A stretch of DNA of 45,637 bases from Taklimakanibacter deserti (GCA_003574785.1 QORU01000030.1:1-45637), one strand, 5' to 3'. Shown: positions 36,801 to 45,637, counted from the first letter of the stretch. A program made the numbers and translations. The notes: a model not told the origin generated them from the sequence alone.

Positions 36801-37657
36801 GCATCGGCGGTGGTACGGGCGAGCAGGATGAGCAGGACGGGCCCGGCGGTCCGGTCGCGGGCTGGGATGGCGACAGCTGGTATGGCGTGGTCGGCGCCGA
36901 TGCCGAAGTGAGCCAAGGCCTGCGCCTCGGCGCCACGCTGGCCTATGTCGACAGCACCTTCGATGGCGACGATGTCAACGACTCCAGGCTCGAGATCCAG
37001 AGCTACCAGGGCTCGCTCTACGGCGCCTGGGAGAGCGATGGCTGGTGGGCAACGGGCGTCGTCGGCGGCGGATGGAACGACTATGACGGCAGGCGCTCGA
37101 TCGACGTTTCGACGCCCGGCGGCGATTTCAGCGACACCAAGACGTCGGACTATGACGGCTGGCAGGTGACGGCGAGAGCCATGGTGGGCACGGTGATCGG
37201 CGATGTGGCGGGCCCGAACATCGCGCCCTTCGTCAGTCTGCGCTACAGCTATATCGACATCGGCGCCTATGACGAAGACGGCGACAGCGACGAGGGCTTG
37301 AGCCTCGAGGTGGACGATCAGGATTATGAGCAGCTCCTGCCCGGCATCGGCGTCAGGCTCGCGGCACCCATCATCGGCGATGGCCATGCGGTGGTGCCGT
37401 GGCTCAGGGCGAGCTACCAGTATGATGTCATCGGCGATCGCCAGGTGACGACCTCGACCTTCGGCGGCGATCTGGGCGCGCCGCAGGCGAGCTTCGTGAC
37501 CAAAGGTGTGCGGCCCGGCCGCGACGTGCTCAATCTCGGCGGTGGATTGAGCTTCTTCTCGTCGGATGCGCTCTCGGCGGCGCTCAGCGTCGATTGGGAG
37601 GATCGCGAGGATTACGATAGCTGGTCGGGTTTCGGCGAAGTGCGCTTCGCGTTCTAG
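33866..37657 (+). CDS. Autotransporter with beta-helix passenger
   Basis: A 1263-residue type V secreted protein. The signal peptide is residues 1-33 (basic MRRNS, hydrophobic core, AWA). The passenger (about 34-960) is built of imperfect Gly/Asn/Ala-rich units such as ISNAGTI, TNSGLI and VDNQADGVIRATGQG, alternating with GGAI and AIxF strands: a right-handed beta-helix of adhesin type. From about residue 970 (SALWVRIGGG) a 12-stranded beta-barrel follows, ending in the aromatic GEVRFAF that the BAM complex recognises. No protease triad is visible. It starts at ATG 33866 after a GGGGG ribosome site and is monocistronic. Confidence 0.9.
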   Translation: MRRNSLTSLLSTTSLAAFAVLAGTATVDRTAWAIDTFIITDTSTPQTIAGNGDTLTVTGGAELEVSTATAVTMSNNNTSLTVGLTTGTPPNVGAGTVTGIGQSAVLANAFTGMNILVNSNGTIRADADATSATIEVLPGAGLDIDNHGTIANLGATTGANAIHIAGSATVSIDNTKLDPGDPTPTISAAAAAAIHLVGSGTVTGAITNDGLIVTGNQNFYGGGAIRFLNSTLTGGVTNNVTGVIQGDAGGRGIEFAGTGSSADISNAGTITQVNGGTDGQGIFYFLDATSTVTNSGLIQASATGSDSGAIVFDSLANVTGAVDNQADGVIRATGQGASAISFEAGASLSGAISNAGTIEVTDATGPADGFAIKADSIDGAALSIANTTGGLIRGAGTTGGAIAVLSPDVAVNITNNGFITNASSNGNSRAINVDGSFGTGMVTIDNQNGTISNTGSGTAAIEILGGAAFTINNGLGDGLGAIVGGSGRAVLITSGTGDITNNSVITSAAGGGTIFIESMEGSIVNQFFGTIQHTASNGTAVFLNGTLAGDGVLDNAGIIRGGTGGNLEFLGTADNGRAIFADIGTATTIINRDTGIISGSVSIGHGTFTIEGGIINGNIIGLSGSKVDYDLAAVTLETTPGDGGFNPLTGPFGFETNGIHSLNPNSGPSSINVNSGALFVHQNMQAADFLIAAGAVMRLDDNVTVQVGLIPGSGFDNNGLLFVAGGDTATISAPVSSAGAGNMLGFGIAHPTAGAATYGKLNVNSFLGITQGDLVTDTDTSIRIYNDFLGFTPAATGIVLADVEDDLTIDGATNVAGTLADMDTAYNDTLTLRFIAYVGGPDDNDLLLDVIRTPLDAASFGLTPNQRNAASALESIGQNGNASGQLNAFLGLLDSITEEDELANALEQTLPIANGAALMGSVIAFDSVLQSIDSRLAGLNPGSSGNEMAMAAELARGTRVSPAADVVEPYAPQSALWVRIGGGTGEQDEQDGPGGPVAGWDGDSWYGVVGADAEVSQGLRLGATLAYVDSTFDGDDVNDSRLEIQSYQGSLYGAWESDGWWATGVVGGGWNDYDGRRSIDVSTPGGDFSDTKTSDYDGWQVTARAMVGTVIGDVAGPNIAPFVSLRYSYIDIGAYDEDGDSDEGLSLEVDDQDYEQLLPGIGVRLAAPIIGDGHAVVPWLRASYQYDVIGDRQVTTSTFGGDLGAPQASFVTKGVRPGRDVLNLGGGLSFFSSDALSAALSVDWEDREDYDSWSGFGEVRFAF

Positions 37658-37715
37658 GACCTGGGTTCGGCTGTTGCCAGAATCAAGGGCCGTCCCGGTT
37701 CGGCCAGCCTCACCG

Positions 37716-38435
37716 TCAGAAGGGCGTGGACGAAATACTGAGGCCGCCGCAGACATTGAGAGTCTGGCCGGTGATGAAGGATGCATCATCGGAAAGCAGG
37801 AAAGCCACCGCCGCTGCGACGTCGGCCGGCGCTCCGATGCGGCCGACGGGAATCGAAGCAAGGATAGTGTTCCTGCGCGGGCTGTCGGGTGGAAAATTTT
37901 TATCGAACATCGCCGTGGCAATCGGTCCCGGCGCGACCGCATTCACCGTTATTCCGTCGCGCGCCAGTTCAAGAGCCCAGCTTCGGGTCGCCGAGACGAG
38001 CGCGCCCTTGATCGCGCCATACACTGACAGGCCCGCCAATCCCAGCGCCGCCCGGCTGCCGATGTTCACGATCCTGCCGCGTCCCTTGGTTCGCATTCCG
38101 GGAACGATGGCTTGAGCGAGGAGAATTGCGGCGCGCAGATTGGTATCGACCATCCGGTCGAGCTCGGCCATTGCAATTTTTTCCAGGACGGCGCGTTCTC
38201 CCGGTGCGGCGTTGTTCACGAGGTTGTCGACTGAATGTTCGGCGCAGAGCTTTTCCAGCACCTTCCCGAGCGCCTTGGCGTCGCTGAGGTCGACGGAATA
38301 GCTCACCCCGGGAAAGTCCTTCCCCGGATATGAGCGAGACAGGTTGATGAGTTCATGCCCCTCTCGGGCCAGTCGTTCGGCTATGGCCCGGCCAATCCCG
38401 CGCGAGGCTCCAGTCACAAGCGTCACCGGACTCAA
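37716..38435 (-). CDS. SDR-family oxidoreductase (FabG-like)
   Basis: A 239-residue classical short-chain dehydrogenase: TGASRGIG cofactor site, NNAAPGE, the catalytic Ser in IGSRAALG, YGAIK (Tyr and Lys intact) and the FITGQTLNVCGG end. It probably reduces a 3-oxo or keto compound with NAD(P)H. The frame starts at TTG 38435 with GGGAGAG close upstream; a GTG at codon 4 (38426) is an alternative. It lies downstream of the hsp20/DUF1150 pair but behind a strong terminator, so it is probably separate, convergent with the autotransporter. Confidence 0.9.
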   Translation of the reverse strand: MSPVTLVTGASRGIGRAIAERLAREGHELINLSRSYPGKDFPGVSYSVDLSDAKALGKVLEKLCAEHSVDNLVNNAAPGERAVLEKIAMAELDRMVDTNLRAAILLAQAIVPGMRTKGRGRIVNIGSRAALGLAGLSVYGAIKGALVSATRSWALELARDGITVNAVAPGPIATAMFDKNFPPDSPRRNTILASIPVGRIGAPADVAAAVAFLLSDDASFITGQTLNVCGGLSISSTPF

Positions 38436-38544
38436 TATGCTCTCCCATGCGATCGAGTTGACCCGTGCCCCTCGGACTAGCCTCGGGAAGGTCGCATTTG
38501 CTGCGAAGTATTGTCAACCGAGCGATGCCGGACGAGGACAAAGG

Positions 38545-38578
38545 AAAACGCCCTTCCGATCTCTCGCAAGGGCGTTTT
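38545..38578. terminator. Perfect bidirectional terminator after the hsp20 operon
   Basis: AAAACGCCCTT and AAGGGCGTTTT form an 11-bp perfect stem with a 12-nt loop, ending in a T-run on either strand. It lies 22 bases after the DUF1150 stop codon and ends the hsp20-DUF1150 transcript on the minus strand. Confidence 0.9.
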
Positions 38579-38599
38579 GCTCTCCGGAATTTGAAATTG

Positions 38600-38863
38600 T
38601 CAGTGGACGGTGACGGGCGTCAGCTCGTGCTCACGCGCAGCCGCGAAGGCGGCCTCGACGCTGGCCGAAATCGACATCGGGGTGCCGTCGGCGCCATAGA
38701 GGCAGTAGAGCCTGATGTCTCCGGGCACGTTGATCTGGGGCCCGAGAAGCTTGGCGGCGTGGTCGGGCTCGATTTCACGGATATAGCCCAGGGCACCATT
38801 GCCCAGCACGGCCAGCTCTTCGGTGGCGACTTCGAGTTTCTTTTCGGTTTCGGGTCCGGTCAT
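38600..38863 (-). CDS. DUF1150-family protein
   Basis: An 87-residue protein matching the small DUF1150 family, which in Rhizobiales usually follows an hsp20 gene. Seen: EELAVLGNGALGYIREI at the start and LYCLYGADGTPMSISASVEAA at the end. It has no catalytic motif, and its function is unknown. It follows hsp20 with a 3-base gap and has a Shine-Dalgarno inside the hsp20 end, so it is heat-induced with it. A co-chaperone or client-specific helper role is plausible but unproven. Confidence 0.88.
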   Translation of the reverse strand: MTGPETEKKLEVATEELAVLGNGALGYIREIEPDHAAKLLGPQINVPGDIRLYCLYGADGTPMSISASVEAAFAAAREHELTPVTVH

Positions 38864-38866
38864 GGC

Positions 38867-39292
38867 TCAGACTCCTTTTATGTCGATCTTACGCACGATC
38901 CTTTGTGGTTCGGGCCGCTCGAGATCGATGGCGAGCAGGCCGCTTTCGAGTTGCGCGCTCTTCACCTCGACACCCTCCGCCAGGACGAAAGCACGCTGGA
39001 ACTGGCGGGCGGCGATGCCGCGGTGGAGGTAGGCGCGGGACCCGTCGTCAACCTGACGGCCCCTAATCATGAGTTGGTTTTCCTCGAGCGTAATTTCAAG
39101 CTCGTCGCGCGAGAATCCCGCGACCGCGAGGGTGATGCGGAATTTTTCGGGAGCGTTTTCGCCGCGCGCCACCCTTTCTATGTTGTAAGGCGGATAGCCG
39201 TCATTGGCCGATTTCGCGGCCCTGTCGATAATGCGCTCGAAATCGTCGAATCCGAGCAGATAGGGGCTGGAAAACAGCGAAACGCGAGTCAT
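38867..39292 (-). CDS. Small heat-shock protein, Hsp20 family
   Basis: A 141-residue alpha-crystallin chaperone of the IbpA type: N-terminal SSPYLLGFDDFERIIDRA, crystallin core (PPYNIERV, FRITLAVAGFSRDELEITLE, YLHRGIAARQFQRAF) and GLLAIDLERPEPQ near the C-terminus. It holds unfolding proteins for DnaK and ClpB. The leader carries an RpoH-like promoter and a ROSE-like hairpin hiding the ribosome site, so control at both transcription and translation is expected. Start: ATG 39292, with AAAAGGG six bases upstream. Confidence 0.95.
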   Translation of the reverse strand: MTRVSLFSSPYLLGFDDFERIIDRAAKSANDGYPPYNIERVARGENAPEKFRITLAVAGFSRDELEITLEENQLMIRGRQVDDGSRAYLHRGIAARQFQRAFVLAEGVEVKSAQLESGLLAIDLERPEPQRIVRKIDIKGV

Positions 39293-39341
39293 GACGGGCC
39301 CTTTTGAAAGCAGCTCATCCGTCCGGCCCCAAGGGCACCGG
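39293..39341 (-). promoter_or_regulatory. ROSE-like RNA thermometer in the hsp20 leader
   Basis: On the minus strand GACGG/CCGTC closes a hairpin (39293-39323) ending at the ATG. Inside it CTGCTT pairs with the Shine-Dalgarno AAGGG with one bulged G, the hallmark of ROSE thermometers. A second hairpin (CCGG...CCC-tt-GGG...CCGG, 39323-39341) precedes it. Heat should melt the weak inner pairing and free the ribosome site. Confidence 0.7.
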
Positions 39342-39350
39342 AGGCCTCCC

Positions 39351-39381
39351 TAATATGTTGCGCGCAAGCCCTTATTTCAAG
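39351..39381 (-). promoter_or_regulatory. RpoH-type promoter of hsp20
   Basis: On the minus strand CTTGAAA (39381-39375) and CATATTA (39357-39351) are 17 bases apart, matching the alphaproteobacterial sigma-32 pattern as recalled. Initiation near 39344 would give a leader of about 50 bases that contains both hairpins. Confidence 0.65.
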
Positions 39382-39495
39382 GCGGGCGGGATTTAAGGCT
39401 CATCCTTTCGGTGCCTTGCAAATGACAGCCGACTGGCGTCAACTGGACCCATCGCTGGCCGGGGCTTTTGGCTCAGAGATGAAATTTGGCACGTG

Positions 39496-39525
39496 ACCGG
39501 AGGGGATAATTCCCCTTTGTCCGGT
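39496..39525. promoter_or_regulatory. Nested inverted repeat upstream of the nucleoside operon
   Basis: AGGGGA-TAAT-TCCCCT (39501-39516) is a perfect inverted repeat, enclosed by ACCGGA (39496-39501) and TCCGGT (39520-39525). It lies 45 bases before the BMP gene and is the best candidate for an operator or leader hairpin of this operon. The regulator is unknown and not encoded nearby. Confidence 0.6.
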
Positions 39526-39570
39526 TTCGCGCTAGGGTTGGACAACGAAAAAACCGACAGGGAGGTTTTC

Positions 39571-40566
39571 ATGATCAGGAAGCTGTTTGCGGCCGTTGCC
39601 ATGACGGCATTGATGGCGGGCGCAAGCTTAGCGGCGGATGTCAAGCCCGCGGTCGTCTACGATCTCGGCGGACGCAACGACAAGTCCTTCAACGAAAGCG
39701 CCTTCATGGGTGCCGAGAAGTTCAAGGCCGACACCGGCGTCGCCTATCAGGATTTCGAGATCCAGAATGACAGCCAGCGCGAGCAGGCCTTGCGCAAATT
39801 CGCCGAGCGCGGCTTCTCGCCCGTTGTCGCCATCGGCTTCAGCCATGCCGAGGCGGTGAAGAAGGTCGCGGCCGAATTCCCCAACACGCAATTCGCCATC
39901 ATCGACATGGTCGTCGAAGCGCCGAATGTCGCCTCGATCGTGTTCAAGGAGCAGGAGGGCAGCTATCTCGTCGGCGTGCTCGCCGCACTTGCTTCCAAGA
40001 CCGACAAGGTCGGCTTTGTCGGCGGCATGGACATCCCGCTGATCCGTCGTTTCGCCTGCGGCTATGTCGGCGGCGTCAAGGCGGCCAAGAAGGACGCCGA
40101 GGTGTTCCAGAACATGACCGGCACCACGGGTGCCGCCTGGACCGACCCGGTGAAGGGCGGCGAGCTCGCCAAGTCGCAATTCGACCGTGGCGCCGATGTC
40201 GTCTATCACGCCGCCGGCGGCACCGGCATCGGCGTGCTGCAGGCGGCGGCGGATGCCGGCAAGCTCGGCATCGGTGTCGATTCGAATCAGAACATGCTGC
40301 ATCCGGGACATGTGCTGACGTCGATGCTGAAGCGCGTCGATGTCGCGACCTACAATGTCTTCAAGGCCGGGCAGGACGGCAGCTTCAAGCCGGGCGTCAC
40401 CGTTCTGGGTCTTGCCGAAGGCGGCGTCGGCTGGGCGCTCGACGACAACAACAAGTCACTCATCACGCCCGAGATGAAGACGGCGGTGGACAAGGCGGAA
40501 GCCGACATCAAGGCCGGCACCGTTCAGGTCCACGACTATATGGCGGATTCCGCTTGCCCCTACTGA
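39571..40566 (+). CDS. BMP-family nucleoside-binding lipoprotein-like protein
   Basis: A 331-residue periplasmic binding protein of the BMP/PnrA family, which bind purine and other nucleosides. Signal peptide: residues 1-22 (KLFAAVAMTALMAGASLAA); no lipobox Cys, so it is probably soluble. Motifs: VYDLGGRNDKSFNESAFMGA, VGFVGGMDIPLIRRFACGYV and GIGVDSNQN. The start is the ATG at 39571 with GGGAGG upstream. First gene of a six-gene operon. Confidence 0.93.
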   Translation: MIRKLFAAVAMTALMAGASLAADVKPAVVYDLGGRNDKSFNESAFMGAEKFKADTGVAYQDFEIQNDSQREQALRKFAERGFSPVVAIGFSHAEAVKKVAAEFPNTQFAIIDMVVEAPNVASIVFKEQEGSYLVGVLAALASKTDKVGFVGGMDIPLIRRFACGYVGGVKAAKKDAEVFQNMTGTTGAAWTDPVKGGELAKSQFDRGADVVYHAAGGTGIGVLQAAADAGKLGIGVDSNQNMLHPGHVLTSMLKRVDVATYNVFKAGQDGSFKPGVTVLGLAEGGVGWALDDNNKSLITPEMKTAVDKAEADIKAGTVQVHDYMADSACPY

Positions 40567-40579
40567 CCGGGCCTTGATC

Positions 40580-42102
<1,523 letters not shown>

Positions 42103-42106
<4 letters not shown>

Positions 42107-43215
42107 GCGGCCCTCAGCGAGAGCTGCCGCGCTGGGTCGATATCGGCCTCATCCCGCTGATCAATCTCCTGGCCGCCCTTATCATCACCGGCCTCGTCTT
42201 CCTGGCGATCGGCGAATCACCTCTGGAAAGCCTAGGGATCATGCTGAACGGCGCCTTCGGCTATGGCTCAGGCCTCGGCTATACGCTGTTCTACACGACC
42301 AACTTCATCTTCACGGGGCTTGCCTTCGCCGTCGCCCTCCATGCCGGCCTGTTCAATATCGGGGCCGAGGGCCAGGCCTATCTGGGGGGCCTCGGCGTAG
42401 CCCTCGTCTGCCTGGGGCTCGGCGCGCTTCCCATGGTGATCATCATCCCGCTCGCCATAGCGGGTGCTGCCCTCTTCGGCGCCGGCTGGGCCTTCATCCC
42501 CGCCTATCTCCAGGCCAAGCGCGGCAGCCATGTCGTCATCACGACGATCATGTTCAATTTCATCGCCTCGGCGCTGATGATTTATCTGCTCGTCAATGTG
42601 CTCTCCCCGCCGGGCTCGATGAATCCCGAGACGCGCACCTTCGATCCCAACGCCCATCTGCCGCTCATCCATGATGTGCTGGCGGGCCTCGGCATCACTG
42701 TCGCGCGCTCGCCGCTCAATCTTGCCTTCCTCTGGGCGCTCATTTGCGCCGTCGCGGTGTGGCTGCTCATGTGGCACACGACGCTCGGCTATCAATTGCG
42801 CGTCCTCGGCGCCAATCCGGCCGCCGCCGCCTATGCCGGCATGAAGCCGCAGCGGCTGATCATCATCGCCATGCTGATCTCGGGCGCCTTGTCGGGCTTC
42901 CTCGCCCTCAATGAGATCATGGGCGCGCAGAACCGCCTGCTGCTCGAATTCACCTCGGGCTACGGCTTCGTCGGCATCGCGGTGGCGCTGATGGGGCGCT
43001 CGCATCCCTTCGGCATCGTGCTCGCCGCGATCCTGTTCGGCGCGCTCTACCAGGGCGGCGCCGATCTCTCCTTCGAGAAGCCGACCATCACCCGCGACAT
43101 GATCGTCGTCATCCAGGGCCTCGTCATCCTGTTCGCGGGTGCGCTCGAGCACATGTTCCGCCCGCATATCGCGAGATTTTTCCAGGGCTCGCGGCTCAAA
43201 GCGAAGGAAGCCTGA
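42103..43215 (+). CDS. Nucleoside ABC permease, subunit 1
   Basis: A 370-residue inner-membrane permease (BPD_transp_2 type) with about nine helices; LFNIGAEGQAYLGG and NPAAAAYAGMKPQRLI are the usual family motifs (the latter the ATPase-contact loop). The start is GTG at 42103, overlapping the ATPase stop codon. It pairs with the second permease in the heterodimeric channel. Confidence 0.93.
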
Positions 43216-43216
43216 G

Positions 43217-44188
43217 ATGGCATGGCTCGATCTCATCGCGCAGGTTTCGGGCTCGGCGATCCGCTTCTCGGTGCCGCTGCTCTTCGCCTGCCTTGCCGGT
43301 CTTTATTCCGAGCGCGCCGGCGTCTTCGATATCGGCCTCGAAGGCAAGATGCTGATCGGCGCCTTCACCGCAGGCGCCGTCGCCGCGCTCACCGGCTCCG
43401 CCTGGCTCGGTCTCCTTGCCGCGGTGCTGGCCTCGGTGCTCTTCGCCCTGATCCACGGTTTCGCCTCGATCACCCATCGCGGCAACCAGATCGTTTCCGG
43501 TGTGGCGATCAATTTCATCGCCGCCGGCCTCACCGCGCAATTGGGCGAAACCTGGTTCAAGATTGGCGGCCAGACGCCGCAGCTCACCGCCGACGAGCGT
43601 TTCTTGGGCTCGGCATGGCCCTTTGCCGAGGCATTGCGCGGCGTGCCTATCATCGGCCAGGTCTACTCACAGATTCTCTCCGGCCAGAATATCCTGGTCT
43701 ATGCCGCCTTCCTCGCCGTGCCCTTGACCTGGTGGCTCCTCTATCGCACGCGCTTCGGCTTGCGGCTCCGCGCGGTCGGCGAGAACCCTGCCGCCGTCGA
43801 CACGGCCGGCATTTCGGTCGAGGCGATGCGCTATGCCGCGGTGATCTGCTGTGGGATCTTGTGCGGCTTCGCCGGCGCCTATCTGTCGATCGCTCAGAGC
43901 GCCGGCTTCATCGAATATATGACGGCGGGCAAAGGCTTCATCGCTCTCGCAGCACTCATCTTCGCCAAATGGCGGCCGATCCCCGCCATGTGGGCCTGCC
44001 TCCTGTTCGGCGTCCTCGATGCCGTCTCCATCCGCCTGCAGGGCGTTCCCATCGCCGGCATCGGCGTCGTGCCGGTGCAGCTCATGCAGGCGGTGCCCTA
44101 TATATTGACCGTCATCCTGCTCGCGGGCTTCATCGGCCATGCCGTGGCGCCGAAAGCGGGCGGCGTGCCTTATGTGAAGGAAAAATAG
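43217..44188 (+). CDS. Nucleoside ABC permease, subunit 2
   Basis: A 323-residue permease of the same superfamily: YSERAGVFDIGLEGKMLIGA and GENPAAVDTAGISVEAMRY are the conserved motifs, with about eight helices. It starts 1 base after the first permease's stop codon. Its stop codon shares one base with the cdd GTG, so all six genes are probably one transcript. Confidence 0.93.
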   Translation: MAWLDLIAQVSGSAIRFSVPLLFACLAGLYSERAGVFDIGLEGKMLIGAFTAGAVAALTGSAWLGLLAAVLASVLFALIHGFASITHRGNQIVSGVAINFIAAGLTAQLGETWFKIGGQTPQLTADERFLGSAWPFAEALRGVPIIGQVYSQILSGQNILVYAAFLAVPLTWWLLYRTRFGLRLRAVGENPAAVDTAGISVEAMRYAAVICCGILCGFAGAYLSIAQSAGFIEYMTAGKGFIALAALIFAKWRPIPAMWACLLFGVLDAVSIRLQGVPIAGIGVVPVQLMQAVPYILTVILLAGFIGHAVAPKAGGVPYVKEK

Positions 44189-44586
44189 TGGCGGACACAT
44201 CGCTCATCGCTGCGGCCGTTAAGGCGCGCTCCCATGCCTACGCGCCCTATTCGCGCTTCCTGGTGGGGGCCGCGGTCAAGGACGAGCATGGCCAGGTGCA
44301 TGCCGGCTGCAATGTCGAGAACGCCGCTTATCCGGAAGGCACCTGTGCCGAAGCCGGCGCCATTGCCGCGATGATCATGGGCGGCGGCAAAAGGATCACC
44401 GAGGCGGCCGTGGTGGGTGCCGGCGATGCGCTGGTGACGCCGTGCGGCGGCTGCCGGCAGAAATTGCGCGAATTCGGTGGAAACGATCTCGTCATCCATG
44501 TCTGCGACGAGCGGGGCTTGATCAAGCGCAGCTTCACGCTGGGCGAGCTGCTGCCGTCCTCCTTCGGCCCGGACAATCTCGCATGA
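44188..44586 (+). CDS. cdd: Cytidine deaminase
   Basis: A 132-residue zinc enzyme converting cytidine to uridine. The catalytic CAE is in EGTCAEAGAIA and the other zinc ligands in PCGGCRQ; GCNVENAAYPEG is the substrate loop. The start is GTG at 44188, with AAGGAAA upstream, overlapping the permease stop codon. It has the short, tetrameric form typical of most bacteria. It makes imported pyrimidine nucleosides usable. Confidence 0.95.
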   Translation: MADTSLIAAAVKARSHAYAPYSRFLVGAAVKDEHGQVHAGCNVENAAYPEGTCAEAGAIAAMIMGGGKRITEAAVVGAGDALVTPCGGCRQKLREFGGNDLVIHVCDERGLIKRSFTLGELLPSSFGPDNLA

Positions 44587-45434
44587 TCAGGGCGGTCGAC
44601 ATATTGCGCGAGCGGCTCGGCACGCTGCGTCCCGAGACCGCGATCATCCTGGGTTCGAGCCTGGGGCCGGTGGCGGAAGCCGTCGCAGCACCGGTGCGCA
44701 TCCCCTATCGGGATCTGCCGGGCTTTCCGGTGCCGAAAATCTCCGGCCATTCGGGCGAGGTCTTTGCCGGCCATCTGAGCGAAAAGCCGATCCTGGTGCT
44801 GCGCGGGCGTGGCCATCCTTACGAAAAGGGCGATGCCGCGGTGATGCGGCCGGTGATCGAGGCGCTCAAGGTTTTCGGCGTCACGCGACTCATCCTCACC
44901 AATGCCGCCGGCTCGCTCAAACCCGATATGCGCCCCGGCAGCATCATGCTCATCACCGATCACATCAATTTCTCCGGCATGAATCCGTTGATCGGCGAAG
45001 AGGGCGATAAGGGCTTCGTGCCCATGACCAGGGCCTATGATGCGGCACTGGCCGAGGACTTTCGGCAGGCGGCCAAGGCCGAGAAGGTCAAGCTTCATGA
45101 AGGCGTCTATGTCTGGTTCTCGGGGCCCAGCTTCGAGACGCCGGCGGAGATCCGCATGGCGCAGTCCTGGGGCGCCCATGCCGTCGGCATGTCGACGGTG
45201 CCCGAGGTCATATTGGCGCGCCGCTTCGGCCTCGCCGTGGCGGGCCTTTCGGTCATCACCAATCTCGGCGCCGGGATCGAGGGAGCATCCCCCAGCCATG
45301 ACGAGACGAAGAGCGAGGGCCAGAAGGCGGTGGGCGACATGGTCAAACTCCTGTTGCGTTTCTGCACGCTCACACCCTCGCCCCGCGAAGCGGGGAGAGG
45401 GAAGGGGCCCGCCGCGGAGCGGCGGGAAGGGTGA
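44583..45434 (+). CDS. Purine nucleoside phosphorylase with repeat-encoded C-terminus
   Basis: A 283-residue trimeric-type PNP: IILGSSLGPVAEAV (phosphate loop), GRGHPYEKG, LILTNAAGSL, YVWFSGPSFETPAEIR and VIPNLGAG-like VITNLGAGIEG. It splits purine nucleosides with phosphate into base and ribose-1-phosphate. The ATG overlaps the cdd stop codon. The normal family end lies near LLLRF (residue 260). The last 20 residues (T264-G283, basic and Pro/Gly-rich) are translated from the palindromic repeat that begins at 45373, so the natural stop codon was probably lost to its insertion. Confidence 0.93.
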   Translation: MIRAVDILRERLGTLRPETAIILGSSLGPVAEAVAAPVRIPYRDLPGFPVPKISGHSGEVFAGHLSEKPILVLRGRGHPYEKGDAAVMRPVIEALKVFGVTRLILTNAAGSLKPDMRPGSIMLITDHINFSGMNPLIGEEGDKGFVPMTRAYDAALAEDFRQAAKAEKVKLHEGVYVWFSGPSFETPAEIRMAQSWGAHAVGMSTVPEVILARRFGLAVAGLSVITNLGAGIEGASPSHDETKSEGQKAVGDMVKLLLRFCTLTPSPREAGRGKGPAAERREG

Positions 45435-45550
45435 GGGGCATGGCGCTAACATCTCGCTCCCTCACATGTAGCGATGCAATTTCCATTCAGCGGAGCATAA
45501 TGGCGCAGATGCTCCTCACCCTCCCATTGCTTCGCATTGGGCCCCTCCCT
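45373..45550. repeat. Second inverted palindromic repeat doublet
   Basis: The left element (45373-45439) has hairpins CCCCGC-gaa-GCGGGG and CCCGCCGC-gga-GCGGCGGG-like arms between CCCTC and GGGTGAGGGG tracts, very close to 5619-5681. After about 74 unrelated bases a partial inverted partner follows (45514-45550, CCTCACCCTCCCATTGC then TTCGCATTGGGCCCCTCCCT), matching 5753-5800 before diverging. The left element overlaps the PNP coding end. No gene was recognised between 45435 and 45637. Confidence 0.8.
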
Positions 45551-45637
45551 GTACCCTTCTGGTGTCCTGTGCCGGGGATTAGACTGGCAGGACGGGTCGC
45601 TCTGCCGGGAGCCACCAAGCCCTCCGCGTTGCTGCGA

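Noticed and set aside
39487..39505. Possible sigma-54 promoter (TTGGCACG) before the BMP gene
   Set aside because: The -24-like element is present, but the required GC of the -12 element is missing at the right spacing (GGAGG there).

Overview
The window looks like a chromosomal segment of a GC-rich alphaproteobacterium, most probably Hyphomicrobiales (Rhizobiales). The evidence is the combination of the nrnC-lptC-lptA-lptB-rpoN-hpf-ptsN cluster, a single-domain NrnC-type nuclease, a membrane-bound ferritin (mbfA) behind a perfect Irr-type ICE palindrome, an hsp20-DUF1150 pair with a ROSE-like 5' leader, and a GST-queG-SDR gene run. No rRNA, CRISPR array or transposase gene was found. There is one tRNA, tRNA-Leu(CAG).

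Layout. 1-5.8 kb: a DMT exporter, an orphan hypothetical gene, a lytic transglycosylase, lepA, then the iron-linked pair mbfA/phosphatase-like gene. 5.8-10 kb: pheT-pheS-rplT-rpmI on the minus strand with two hairpins suited to transcriptional control. 10-17 kb: an SDR with a replaced catalytic Tyr, a WYL regulator divergent from a LysE exporter with a perfect operator between them, an HlyD/DUF2955 efflux pair, a second DMT exporter, infC with a TTG start and an alpha/beta hydrolase. 17.3-20.1 kb: a translationally coupled Fe(II) dioxygenase/S9 peptidase pair. 20.2-23.1 kb: an AT-richer accessory patch with a putative zincin metalloprotease, a small partner gene, a displaced copy of an SDR gene's 3' end and a HigBA-like toxin-antitoxin pair. 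23.1-28 kb: SDR-queG-GST, uppP, an NDUFA9-like gene and tRNA-Leu. 28-33.6 kb: the nrnC/Lpt/sigma-54/PTS-Ntr cluster. 33.9-37.7 kb: a 1263-residue autotransporter. 37.7-39.4 kb: an SDR and the heat-shock pair. 39.6-45.4 kb: a complete nucleoside uptake and salvage operon (BMP binding protein, two-domain ATPase, two permeases, cytidine deaminase, purine nucleoside phosphorylase).

The most interesting structure is the accessory patch. A 333-bp in-frame copy of the SDR gene's 3' end lies on the far side of a toxin-antitoxin module from the intact gene, which suggests that an element entered the gene and restored it with a homologous, slightly diverged 3' end. A second theme is a dispersed palindromic repeat arranged as inverted doublets about 70 bp apart. 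One of these doublets has been captured as the last 20 codons of the purine nucleoside phosphorylase gene. A third theme is regulation readable directly from the DNA: the ICE box, the WYL operator, an RpoH-type promoter with a ROSE-like thermometer, and hairpins in front of rpmI and pheS. No wholly new system could be proven from sequence alone. The best candidates are the zincin/partner pair and the dioxygenase/peptidase pair.
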